Under the pieces are notes generated by a model. That model was given only the letters and a program-made list of their open reading frames with translations. It was not told the DNA's origin and did no database searches. A stretch of 64,000 nucleotides of DNA, from NCBI GenBank assembly GCA_040398525.1, contig JBBATY010000009.1, forward strand, positions 1-64,000, given 5' to 3'. Position numbers and translations under genes: made by a program. Origin of the DNA: VFMC01 sp040398525. Its GTDB lineage: Bacteria; Actinomycetota; Acidimicrobiia; Acidimicrobiales; Ilumatobacteraceae. Positions 48,535-56,642 of the stretch are shown piece by piece (position 1 is the stretch's first letter; each line of letters opens with the position of its first letter).

Positions 48535-48579
48535 ACGGGGCCGGGCCGCTGCCCTCGCGCAGTGGCCCGGCCCCGTTTT
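48535..48579 (+). terminator. Strong intrinsic terminator / attenuator inside the ABC operon
   Basis: Thirteen-pair stem ACGGGGCCGGGCC / GGCCCGGCCCCGT with a 16-base loop, the descending arm ending in GTTTT. It lies between the binding-protein gene and the permease genes, so most transcripts should end here, giving much more binding protein than membrane complex. Confidence 0.85.
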
Positions 48580-48619
48580 CCGATCCCACACCATCCCGAG
48601 TGCTCCCTGACGGACCCTG

Positions 48620-49570
48620 ATGCGACGCTTCCTCCTCAAACGACTCGTGTCCGCCATCGTCACCTTGTGGCTGTTGGCGACGATCGTCTTCCTCATCGTG
48701 AACGTGCTTCCCGGTGACGTCGGACGCAAGATCCTCGGGCCATTCGCCACGCAGGAGAGCGTCGCTGCCTACAACGAGCGCTTGGGCACCAACCGTCCGC
48801 TCATCGTGCAGTACCTCGACTCGATGCGACGGGTGTTCACCTTCAATTTCGGCGATGCGTACTCGACCAGTTCGCCGGTGAACGACATCATCTTCCCGGC
48901 ACTCGGTCGCTCCGCCAAGCTGGCGCTCCTGGCGTTCGTCATCACCATCCCTCTATCGATCATGGCCGGCATCATCGCTGCCCGCCGACAGGACAAGCTC
49001 ACCGACCGGGCCATCGTGAACGCCGGCTTGGCGACGTCGTCGATCCCCGAGTTCGTGTCCGCTGCCGTGCTCATGTCGATCTTCTGCGTGCACTGGAAGA
49101 TCGGCGAGGTGTACGCCAACCCGCCTGACGGCACACCCCTGCTCGGGCAACTCCGCTACCTGCTCATGCCAGCGTTAGCAATGGCGATCGCCTACTTCGG
49201 CTATCTCGCACGGATGACCAGGGCGGGTGTGATCGCCGCACAGAGCTCCGACTATGCCCGGACCGCCACGATGAAGGGCCTCCCGCAGAGCACGGTCATG
49301 CGACGTCATGTCCTGCGCAACGCGCTGGCTCCGACGATCACCGTCATCAGCGTGCAGATCGGCTACCTGATGGGCGGCATCATCGGAGTCGAGAAGGTCT
49401 TCAACTACAACGGCCTCGGCACCGTGATGTTGAACGCTCAAAAGGCCAAGGACATCCCGCTGTTGCAGGGGGCCGTGCTGCTCGTCGGCATCATCTACAT
49501 GCTGTCCACGCTCATCGCCGACCTGGTGATCGCCTACCTCAACCCCAGGGTCCGACTGGAGACGACATGA
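48620..49570 (+). CDS. Peptide-type ABC transporter permease (DppB-like)
   Basis: A 316-residue inner-membrane permease with the BPD_transp_1 layout: N-terminal helix with periplasmic segment LPGDVGRKILGPFATQESV (about residues 30-50), then five helices; the EAA-type coupling loop DYARTATMKGLPQSTVMRRHVLRNAL contacts the ATPase (long motif at about 210-236). It pairs with the following permease. The next gene overlaps by four bases (ATGA). Close paralogue of the permease at 59557-60504. Confidence 0.9.
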   Translation: MRRFLLKRLVSAIVTLWLLATIVFLIVNVLPGDVGRKILGPFATQESVAAYNERLGTNRPLIVQYLDSMRRVFTFNFGDAYSTSSPVNDIIFPALGRSAKLALLAFVITIPLSIMAGIIAARRQDKLTDRAIVNAGLATSSIPEFVSAAVLMSIFCVHWKIGEVYANPPDGTPLLGQLRYLLMPALAMAIAYFGYLARMTRAGVIAAQSSDYARTATMKGLPQSTVMRRHVLRNALAPTITVISVQIGYLMGGIIGVEKVFNYNGLGTVMLNAQKAKDIPLLQGAVLLVGIIYMLSTLIADLVIAYLNPRVRLETT

Positions 49571-50490
49571 CGACGGACTCACCCCTCGATGAGACCTCCT
49601 CATCGACTCCCGATCCAGAGATCGTGATCGCCACGGGCATCCAGCAGGCGAGCGAACGCAAGGTTGCGCGGCGCGAGAATTGGCGGCTGATCCGTCGTCG
49701 TCCGGCCTTCATCATCGGCGTGTTCATCGTGCTGGTGTGGGTGGTGTGCGCGATCTTCGGCAACCGCATCGCGCCCCACGATCCGCTCAACTACCGGGCG
49801 CAGGTGCACCTGTCGCCCCGAGCGGAGTTTCCCTTCGGCACCGACAAGAACGCCCGCGACGTGCTGTCCCGAGTGATCGCCGGTGCCCGCGACGTGCTCA
49901 CCATCGCTCCGGCAGCCGCGATCCTCGGCGTCGTGTTCGGTGTGATCCTGGGCCTCCTCATGGGCTACATCGGCAAGCGCCTCGACATGGTGCTCAGCCG
50001 CGTCGTCGAGGCATTCCTCGCCCTTCCGGTCGTGCTCATCGCGTTGCTTGCCATCGTCACCCTCGGGAACTCGGCCTGGGTCGTCTTGGGTGTCGTCGCT
50101 GCGCTGTTCACCCCGATCGTCGCTCGAACGGTGCGGGCAGCCGTGATGGCCGAACGCGACCTCGACTACGTCACCTCGGCCAAACTGCGCGGCGAGTCGT
50201 CGTCGTTCATCATGTTCCGCGAGATCCTTCCCAACGTGATGGGCCCGATCGTCGTCGAGCTCACGGTGCGCATCGGCTATGCGGTCTTCACGATCTCGAC
50301 GCTGTCGTTCCTCGGGGCAGGCCCGCCGCCTCCGTCGCCCGACTGGGGTGCCCAGGTGAGCGAGGGGTACAACTCGATCAGCGCTGGCATCTGGTGGACG
50401 ACGTTCTTCCCGGCAGCGGCGATCGCCAGCCTGGTGATCGCAGTCAATCTGATCGCCGACTCGGTGCAGTCGGTCCTGGAGGCATCGTGA
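49567..50490 (+). CDS. Peptide-type ABC transporter permease (DppC-like)
   Basis: A 307-residue permease. A cytoplasmic N-terminal tail of about 45 residues precedes the first helix (PAFIIGVFIVLVWVV); then HDPLNYRAQVHLSP and FGTDKNARDVLSRVIAGAR, standard for DppC, five more helices and the coupling loop DLDYVTSAKLRGES. Coupled by overlap to the permease before and the ATPase after. Paralogue of the permease at 58661-59560. Confidence 0.9.
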   Translation: MTTDSPLDETSSSTPDPEIVIATGIQQASERKVARRENWRLIRRRPAFIIGVFIVLVWVVCAIFGNRIAPHDPLNYRAQVHLSPRAEFPFGTDKNARDVLSRVIAGARDVLTIAPAAAILGVVFGVILGLLMGYIGKRLDMVLSRVVEAFLALPVVLIALLAIVTLGNSAWVVLGVVAALFTPIVARTVRAAVMAERDLDYVTSAKLRGESSSFIMFREILPNVMGPIVVELTVRIGYAVFTISTLSFLGAGPPPPSPDWGAQVSEGYNSISAGIWWTTFFPAAAIASLVIAVNLIADSVQSVLEAS

Positions 50491-52550
50491 CCGACCTCGC
50501 CGTCCCTGCGTCCAGCCCTGCCTCGAGCACGGCTGCGCTCGAGGTCCGCGACCTCGAGGTGGTCTACAAGGTCCGCGGCATCGACCGCATCGTGCTGCGC
50601 GGCGTGTCGTTCGCCATCGCACCGGGCGAGGCCTACGGCCTCGTCGGTGAATCCGGCTGCGGCAAGAGCACCACCGCGTACGCCGCGCTTCGCTACCTGC
50701 CGCGTAACGGCCGGATCACTTCCGGGCAGGTGCTGGTGGGCGGTCAGGACGTCACGGCGATGAGCGAGTCGCGGCTGCGCGAGTTCCGCGCCCGCGACGC
50801 ATCGATGGTCTACCAGGACCCTGCGCAAGCGATGAACCCGACGATCCGCGTCGGCAGCCAGTTGATCGAGAGCTTCACCCTGCTCGGCCAGAACAAGCAG
50901 CAGGCGCAGGCTTCCGCGATCGAGGCGCTGCGCAAGGTGCGCATCGCCGACCCCGAGCGCGTGATGGACCGCTACCCGTTCCAGCTCTCGGGCGGGATGC
51001 AGCAGCGGGTCGTCATCGCCATGGCGTTGGCCTGCGATCCGAAGCTGCTCGTGCTCGACGAACCCACGACAGGCCTCGACGCAACCGTGGAGGCCGAGGT
51101 GCTCGACCTCGTGCAGACCCTGCGCAAGGAGAGCGACGCTGCCGTCCTGTTGATCGCCCACAACCTCGGCATCATCCGTTCGTTGTGCGATCGGGTTGGC
51201 GTGATGTACGCCGGCCGCATCGTCGAACAGGGGCCCAGTTCGCAGGTGTTCGACAGCCCCCAGCATCCGTACACGGTCGGGCTGTTGCGCTCGCTACCGC
51301 GCCGGGGAGCGCGCAAGACCGAGAAGTCGCTCGCCACCATCCCGGGCATCCTGCCGCTCATCGGCGCCGATCTCCCCACCTGTGTGTTCGTCGATCGCTG
51401 TCCGCTGGCAGACGACGTGTGCCGCACCGAGGTTCCGCCCGTCACCCCCATTGGCGACGACGGCACGCGGTACTCGCGCTGCCACCACGTCGACCGTATC
51501 GACCAGATCCACGACGACGTCACCAAGGTGGGCATCAGCATGCTGGTGTCCGACGAGGCGCACCCCGACGTGTTGCAACTCAGCCATGTGTCGAAGACGT
51601 TCAAGCAGCGCAACACGGCCATCCCAGCCCTCGTCGACGTCGACCTCGAACTCGTCGAGGGCGAGACGCTCGGCATCGTGGGCGAGTCCGGTTCCGGCAA
51701 ATCGACACTCGCCAAGACGATGCTCGGCATCGAGAGCCTCGACACCGGTGGCTCGGTGTCGCTCGACGGCCACCAGCTCGCTGCGTCCACGGTCGACCGC
51801 ACGGCCGACGACAAACGGTCGATGCAGATGATCTTCCAGAACCCCGACTCGGCACTGAACCGCAGCTGGTCGGTGCGGCGCATCCTGGTGCGCAGTGTCG
51901 AGAAGCTCACCGGCATCAAGGGCAAGGAGGCCAACGACCGTGTCGAGGCCCTCGCCGCGCACCTGCGGCTCACCCCTCGCCACCTCGACCTGAAGCCGCG
52001 CCAGCTCTCGGGCGGCCTGAAGCAGCGTGTTGCCATCGCCCGCGCCTTCGTCGGCGATCCGCGCATCGTGGTGTGCGACGAGCCCACCAGCGCCCTCGAC
52101 GTGTCGGTGCAAGCCGCCATCTTGAACCTTCTCGCCGATCTGCAGTCCGAGAACAAGACGAGCTACGTCTTCATCTCCCACGACATGGGTGTGGTTCGCT
52201 ATCTCGCTGATCGCATCGCCGTGATGTACCTCGGCCGCATCCAGGAGATCGGCTCCACCGACGAGGTGTTCACGGGGCCCAACCACCCGTACACCGAGGC
52301 ACTGCTCTCGGCCATTCCCGATGTCGACGGCGGTATGCGGGAACGCGTCCGCCTCGGCGGCGAGATCCCCAGCCCGGCCAACCCGCCGTCGGGCTGTGTG
52401 TTCCATCCGCGCTGCCCGCGGGCCATGCCCGGGGTGTGCGAGATCAGCGAGCCACCGCTGCGCGAGGTCTCGCCGGGGCATGCGATGCGCTGCCACATCC
52501 CCATCGAGACCCTCGTCGAGCTGCAGCGCAAGCCCTCGGTCGACGCCTGA
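50487..52550 (+). CDS. Fused dual ATPase of a peptide-type ABC transporter (DppD-DppF)
   Basis: A 687-residue protein with two complete ABC domains. First: Walker A GESGCGKST, signature LSGGMQQR, Walker B LLVLDEPTTGLD. Second (from about residue 360): GESGSGKST, LSGGLKQR, IVVCDEPTSALD. Each is followed by an oligopeptide-type C-terminal motif with Cys (CVFVDRCPLADDVC; CVFHPRCPRAMPGVC) that in Dpp/Opp ATPases binds an Fe-S cluster. Usually DppD and DppF are separate. GTG start overlapping the permease stop. A hairpin begins right after its stop. Confidence 0.92.
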   Translation: MTDLAVPASSPASSTAALEVRDLEVVYKVRGIDRIVLRGVSFAIAPGEAYGLVGESGCGKSTTAYAALRYLPRNGRITSGQVLVGGQDVTAMSESRLREFRARDASMVYQDPAQAMNPTIRVGSQLIESFTLLGQNKQQAQASAIEALRKVRIADPERVMDRYPFQLSGGMQQRVVIAMALACDPKLLVLDEPTTGLDATVEAEVLDLVQTLRKESDAAVLLIAHNLGIIRSLCDRVGVMYAGRIVEQGPSSQVFDSPQHPYTVGLLRSLPRRGARKTEKSLATIPGILPLIGADLPTCVFVDRCPLADDVCRTEVPPVTPIGDDGTRYSRCHHVDRIDQIHDDVTKVGISMLVSDEAHPDVLQLSHVSKTFKQRNTAIPALVDVDLELVEGETLGIVGESGSGKSTLAKTMLGIESLDTGGSVSLDGHQLAASTVDRTADDKRSMQMIFQNPDSALNRSWSVRRILVRSVEKLTGIKGKEANDRVEALAAHLRLTPRHLDLKPRQLSGGLKQRVAIARAFVGDPRIVVCDEPTSALDVSVQAAILNLLADLQSENKTSYVFISHDMGVVRYLADRIAVMYLGRIQEIGSTDEVFTGPNHPYTEALLSAIPDVDGGMRERVRLGGEIPSPANPPSGCVFHPRCPRAMPGVCEISEPPLREVSPGHAMRCHIPIETLVELQRKPSVDA

Positions 52551-52578
52551 CGGGCATGCTGCGGAGGCAGCGTGCCCG
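52551..52578. terminator. Hairpin between convergent ABC and sox operons
   Basis: Stem CGGGCATGCTGC / GCAGCGTGCCCG (twelve pairs, one G-T) with loop GGAG, starting at the base after the ATPase stop codon and 19 bases from the end of soxD on the other strand. No T run; probable bidirectional terminator. Confidence 0.6.
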
Positions 52579-52596
52579 CTCGCTGGTGCGGGCGGG

Positions 52597-52833
52597 TCAG
52601 TCGACGATGCGATCGACGCTGGTGTCGCGCTGCACGGTGCACCAGCGGTGGCAGCCACCCGAGTGGAACCACCGCTCGGTCTGCACACCCGACCCGTTGG
52701 TGAAGAACCACACCCGGTGCAGGTCGCGTTCGATCGGGTCGGTGATCGACGCTGGCGCCTCGGGGTCTTCGCCGCCGAATCGGAACTCTTCCACCGGCCG
52801 CGGGCCGCAGTGTGGGCAGGGGATCGTCAGCAT
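52597..52833 (-). CDS. soxD: Sarcosine oxidase delta subunit
   Basis: A 78-residue zinc-binding subunit: C6 and C9 of CPHCGPR with H57 and C61 of RWFHSGGC form the expected zinc site; TDPIERDLHRVWFF is typical too. It stabilises the heterotetrameric enzyme. It follows soxB after eight bases and is the last gene of the sox run. Confidence 0.93.
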   Translation of the reverse strand: MLTIPCPHCGPRPVEEFRFGGEDPEAPASITDPIERDLHRVWFFTNGSGVQTERWFHSGGCHRWCTVQRDTSVDRIVD

Positions 52834-52841
52834 CGTGGCTC

Positions 52842-54050
52842 CTACTTGGTGCCGGTCGAGCCGAGGTCGGCCATCGGCTGGTCCTTGGCGAAGCGGTCGA
52901 GGGCGAACGGGGCGATCAGCTCGGGCACGCGGCCCGTGGCGATGAGCTCGGCGAGCTGCTCGCCGCCGGCGGGAATGGCTTTGAAGCCCCACGTGCCCCA
53001 GCCAGTGGTGATGTAGAAGCCGTCGACGCCGGTGTGGCCGATGATGGGCGAGAAGTCGGCCGACACATCGCACCGCCCCGTCCACTGGCGCAGGATGCGC
53101 AGGTCGCGGGTGAACGGCAGCACCATCGCCATCTTGCGCGAGCACTGCTGAAGGAACTGGAACGACGACTGCAGCGAGTAGCTGGCCTGCGGCTCGTACT
53201 CGTGGCCGATGAGCATCTGCCCGCGGGCGGTCTGCGAGATGTACGAGTTCATCTCGGTGTCGGAGATGATGTTGGGGAACGTGCGGGCGTAGCTGTTGGT
53301 GACGAACGCCTGCAGCGGGTGGGTGCGGATGGGCAGGCGCAAGTCGGCGTGTGCTGCGAGCACCGACACGTTGCCGCCCACGGCGCTGACCACCGCGCCG
53401 GCGTGGATGTCGCCCGTGGGGGTGCGCACGCCGGTGACCCGGCCGCCGTCGCGCAGCAAGCCGATGACCGGCGTGTTCTGCACCACGTGCACGCCACGAC
53501 GCATCGCCCCCTGGGCGTAGGCCCACACCACGCGGTCGTGGCGGGCCGAGGCGCCGGGAAGGTGGTAGCTCGCTCCGAGCACCGGGTAGCGGCCGCCACC
53601 GGAGAGGTCGATCTGCGGACAGAGGCGCTTCACTTCGGAGGGCTCGATGAAGTGGGTCTCCACCCCGAAGGCCTGATTCAGCAGGGCGCGGGCGCGCTGG
53701 GTGCGCAGCGTGGCTTCGCTGTGGGCCAGCCACATCAGACCCTTGGTGTCGTGCATGATCCAGCAGCCGGTCTCGGCCTCGAGTTGCTGGTACAGCCGCA
53801 CGCTGTGGTCGTAGAACTTGATCGACTCCGACAACCCGTAGTTGGAGCGGATGATCGTGGTATTGCGGCCCGAGTTGCCGCTGCCGATGTAGTTGGCCTC
53901 GATGACCAGCACGTCGGTGATGCCGTGGCGTTCGGCGAGGTGATAGGCGGTCGACAGACCGTGGCCGCCGCCACCGACGATGACGACGTCGTACGACGAC
54001 TTCGGTTCGTGCCAGGCCAGTTCGAGCAGGGTTTCGACGAACTCGTTCAT
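52842..54050 (-). CDS. soxB: Sarcosine oxidase beta subunit
   Basis: A 402-residue flavin subunit: FAD motif DVVIVGGGGHGLSTAYHLA (residue 21), GSGNSGRNTTIIRSNY and H171 in SARHDRVVW, at the position of the histidine that binds FMN covalently (H173 in Corynebacterium SoxB). It oxidises the methyl group of sarcosine to the imine, with electrons passing from FAD to FMN and then oxygen. Start overlaps soxG (ATGA). C-terminus has the substrate-side WGTWGFKAIP. Confidence 0.94.
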   Translation of the reverse strand: MNEFVETLLELAWHEPKSSYDVVIVGGGGHGLSTAYHLAERHGITDVLVIEANYIGSGNSGRNTTIIRSNYGLSESIKFYDHSVRLYQQLEAETGCWIMHDTKGLMWLAHSEATLRTQRARALLNQAFGVETHFIEPSEVKRLCPQIDLSGGGRYPVLGASYHLPGASARHDRVVWAYAQGAMRRGVHVVQNTPVIGLLRDGGRVTGVRTPTGDIHAGAVVSAVGGNVSVLAAHADLRLPIRTHPLQAFVTNSYARTFPNIISDTEMNSYISQTARGQMLIGHEYEPQASYSLQSSFQFLQQCSRKMAMVLPFTRDLRILRQWTGRCDVSADFSPIIGHTGVDGFYITTGWGTWGFKAIPAGGEQLAELIATGRVPELIAPFALDRFAKDQPMADLGSTGTK

Positions 54051-54445
54051 GCCACGGCCCCCAGTCGGTCGGGCACCTCGTGGAACGCCGAGCCCGACAC
54101 GATGAGCAACGTTCGGTCGGCCTCCATCACCAGCTTGATGGCCAGACCGCACACCATGCCCTGGGCCAGTGCCGGCCGGGTGGTGGGCAGCGGCCACTCG
54201 AGCTTGTGGGTCAGTGCCGTCAACTGCGCCGCATCGAGCCAGGCGCCACGGAACATGGCCTCGGGTTCGATGATCGCATGCGGGTCGGCGGTGGCCACCG
54301 CAGCGGCGTCGTCGACGGTGGCGTCGATGACCAAGGCGTCGTCGGGGGCGACGCGCACCATGATGGCGCCGGCTGGCCAGGTGGCCGCGTCGATGGCGGC
54401 AGGCTTGGCCGTGATGCGCACGCCCATCAGGGTGGAGAATCGCAT
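54047..54445 (-). CDS. soxG: Sarcosine oxidase gamma subunit
   Basis: A protein of about 132 residues from the ATG chosen here (GTG at 54478 would add 11 and overlap soxA). It is poorly conserved, as SoxG usually is, but ends in EADRTLLIVSGSAFHEVP and carries MFRGAWLD and PLPTTRPALA; position between soxA and soxB and the ATGA overlap with soxB leave little doubt. It is shorter than the roughly 180-200 residues of well-known SoxG proteins. It forms part of the enzyme shell around the GcvT domain. Confidence 0.78.
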   Translation of the reverse strand: MRFSTLMGVRITAKPAAIDAATWPAGAIMVRVAPDDALVIDATVDDAAAVATADPHAIIEPEAMFRGAWLDAAQLTALTHKLEWPLPTTRPALAQGMVCGLAIKLVMEADRTLLIVSGSAFHEVPDRLGAVA

Positions 54446-54458
54446 CGGTTCGAGTGCG

Positions 54459-56633
54459 TCAGAGGCGGGCACGGGCACCCTCCGGGTCGTAGAAGGGGGT
54501 CGGAGCGACGGTGGCGGTGCGACCGTCGATGAACACCGTGTCGAGGAACGGCAGGCGCTTCTGCCAACCGAGCAGCACCGCGTGCCCGAGCAGGGGAGAG
54601 CTGAAGCTGGTGGCCACATGGCCGATCACCTCACCACCCTCTCGGTCGAAGATCGGGGCACCTTCCAGCGGCGCCGGGCCGTCCATTCGCATGCCGAACA
54701 GGCGGCGTGAATCGTCGAGGCTCGCGGTGCGTGCCAGCGACGGGCGACCGATGAAGAACGGCTTCTCCATCTTCACGGCCCAGTCGAGGCCCAACCTGGC
54801 GGGGGTGGAGTCCATCTCGGAGTCGAGGCCCACCAGGAAGTGGCCCTTTTCGAGTCGCAGGCCGAACAGAGCCTGCAGGCCGTGCGGGTGGATGCCGAGA
54901 TCGGCACCCAGCCGCATCAGTTCGCGCCACAGTTCCACCGAGTGGGCCGTGAGGTGGTGCAACTCGAAGCTCGCCTCGCCGGTGAACGACAGGCGCATCA
55001 CGTGGCAGGGCACACCGGCCACGTCGGCGTGCACGTGCTGCAACATCTTCGGCGGCTCGGCCAACCCGGCACGGCGCAGCAGTTCGCCCGCCAGCGGTCC
55101 GGTGACATTGATGGCGGCGAGCGAGAACGTGCGGTCGAGCACGTGCACGTCGAGGCCCCAGGTCTCGATCCAGTCGCGCACCCACATCTCGGCGAACGAG
55201 GCACCACCCGAGGTGAAGCTGAGCGCGAATCGGTGATCGCTCTCGCGCAGGATCATCCCGTCGTCGATGACATGGCCGCGCTCGTTCAGCAGCAGGGCGT
55301 ACCGGCTGCGGCCAGGGCGGATGTCGGCGACGTTGCACGGGTACAGCCGCTCGAGCGCCTCGACGACGTCGGGGCCCGACACGATCATCTTGCCCAGTGT
55401 GGACACGTCGCCCAGCGACACCGCCTCGCGGACGGCCCAGTACTCGCGCACGTGGTCGCCGTAGTTCCAGGGGCGCCACCAGCCGCCGAAGCGGTCCATG
55501 TGGGCGCCGAGGGCGAGGTGCTCGTCGTGCAGTGCAGTGCGCCGCCAGGCGTCGAGGTGCACGTCGGCGGCAGCTTCGGCGATGGTGAGCTGGCGCGACG
55601 CCGGGCGACCGGTGAACGGCGCCGGCTCGGTGCCCGACCGGTCGGCGACGAAGGCACGCAGGTGAGGCATGCAGACACCGCCCTGGCAGGTGCCGGTGCC
55701 GCACAGGCTGGCCCGCTTCACCAGTTCGAGGTGCTGGAAGCCCTTCTGCCACACACCGTCGAGGTCGTCGACGGTCACTTTCGAGCAGGGGCACACGGTG
55801 CCTGCCTGTGGCGCAGGGGGGAGGTCGAAGCGCTCGGCGGCCGCTCCGACGACACGGACAGAGGGTTCGTCGGTCATGCGGGCGAGCAGGTCGCGGGGTG
55901 CCCGGCGGGCACTCGTGACCACCACGCTGCGGCACGCGTGCCGGGTGCCATCACGGGTGACCACGGTGTGCACCCAGCCGTCGTCGCCCTCGAAGTGGTC
56001 GAGGTCGTCGAGGTCGACGGTGACGCTGTCGTGCAGCTCGACACCGCGCTCGACGAGGTGTGCGGCCGCACCAGCAGTGAGGATGCCGCGCAGCATGTTG
56101 CCCTCGCACACCGGGTGCAGTTCGGCGGCACCCGTGGCGATGACCACCTCGTGGGCGTGCACGTGCAGCATGTGGTCGGAGCGGCGCACGATAACGGTGG
56201 GCCCCTGGTAGACGCCCACCACGTCGTCACCCGACCCGCTGTCGAGCACGAGCACGGTGTGGCCGTCCGCCTGTGCCGTGCCGGCCTCGGCGCGACCGGC
56301 TTCGCTCGCGCCGATGACAGCGACGTCGACATGGGCGCGGCGCACGGTCACTTCCACAGGAGGTGCGATGCGGGTGGGGTCGGCGAGCACAGCGTTGCGC
56401 AGCGGCGGGCCACCCACCAGGGGATGGCGGCGCACATCCAGACCCGGCTCGGCAGTCGTCTGACAGGTGCGGGTGAAGCCCACGCCGGCCACGACGGCCG
56501 AGCAGTTGCCGCAATCACCTGCGAGGCAGAGGGTGCCGCCGTGTTGGGGGTGCTGGCCGGCGCGGATGATCGCATCGGCGATCGTGTCGCCGACGTCGAA
56601 CGAGATGGGGGAGTCGTCGAACGCGAAACGCAT
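54459..56633 (-). CDS. soxA: Sarcosine oxidase alpha subunit, compact form
   Basis: A 724-residue alpha subunit, well short of the roughly 960-1000 of usual SoxA. Residues 1-90: a Fer2_3-type domain with C36-x4-C41-x2-C44 and C57. Residues about 100-270: the NAD-binding Rossmann part, shortened, with GASEAG in place of GxGxxG. Residues about 285-335: a Cys-rich segment (CPCSK, LCGTGTCQGGVC). From about 345 to the end: the GcvT module that binds THF and releases methylene-THF. In SoxA the NAD site has no known catalytic role, so loss may be tolerated. The ABC ATPase gene ends ten bases upstream. Confidence 0.87.
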   Translation of the reverse strand: MRFAFDDSPISFDVGDTIADAIIRAGQHPQHGGTLCLAGDCGNCSAVVAGVGFTRTCQTTAEPGLDVRRHPLVGGPPLRNAVLADPTRIAPPVEVTVRRAHVDVAVIGASEAGRAEAGTAQADGHTVLVLDSGSGDDVVGVYQGPTVIVRRSDHMLHVHAHEVVIATGAAELHPVCEGNMLRGILTAGAAAHLVERGVELHDSVTVDLDDLDHFEGDDGWVHTVVTRDGTRHACRSVVVTSARRAPRDLLARMTDEPSVRVVGAAAERFDLPPAPQAGTVCPCSKVTVDDLDGVWQKGFQHLELVKRASLCGTGTCQGGVCMPHLRAFVADRSGTEPAPFTGRPASRQLTIAEAAADVHLDAWRRTALHDEHLALGAHMDRFGGWWRPWNYGDHVREYWAVREAVSLGDVSTLGKMIVSGPDVVEALERLYPCNVADIRPGRSRYALLLNERGHVIDDGMILRESDHRFALSFTSGGASFAEMWVRDWIETWGLDVHVLDRTFSLAAINVTGPLAGELLRRAGLAEPPKMLQHVHADVAGVPCHVMRLSFTGEASFELHHLTAHSVELWRELMRLGADLGIHPHGLQALFGLRLEKGHFLVGLDSEMDSTPARLGLDWAVKMEKPFFIGRPSLARTASLDDSRRLFGMRMDGPAPLEGAPIFDREGGEVIGHVATSFSSPLLGHAVLLGWQKRLPFLDTVFIDGRTATVAPTPFYDPEGARARL

Positions 56634-56642
56634 GAACTGCTC

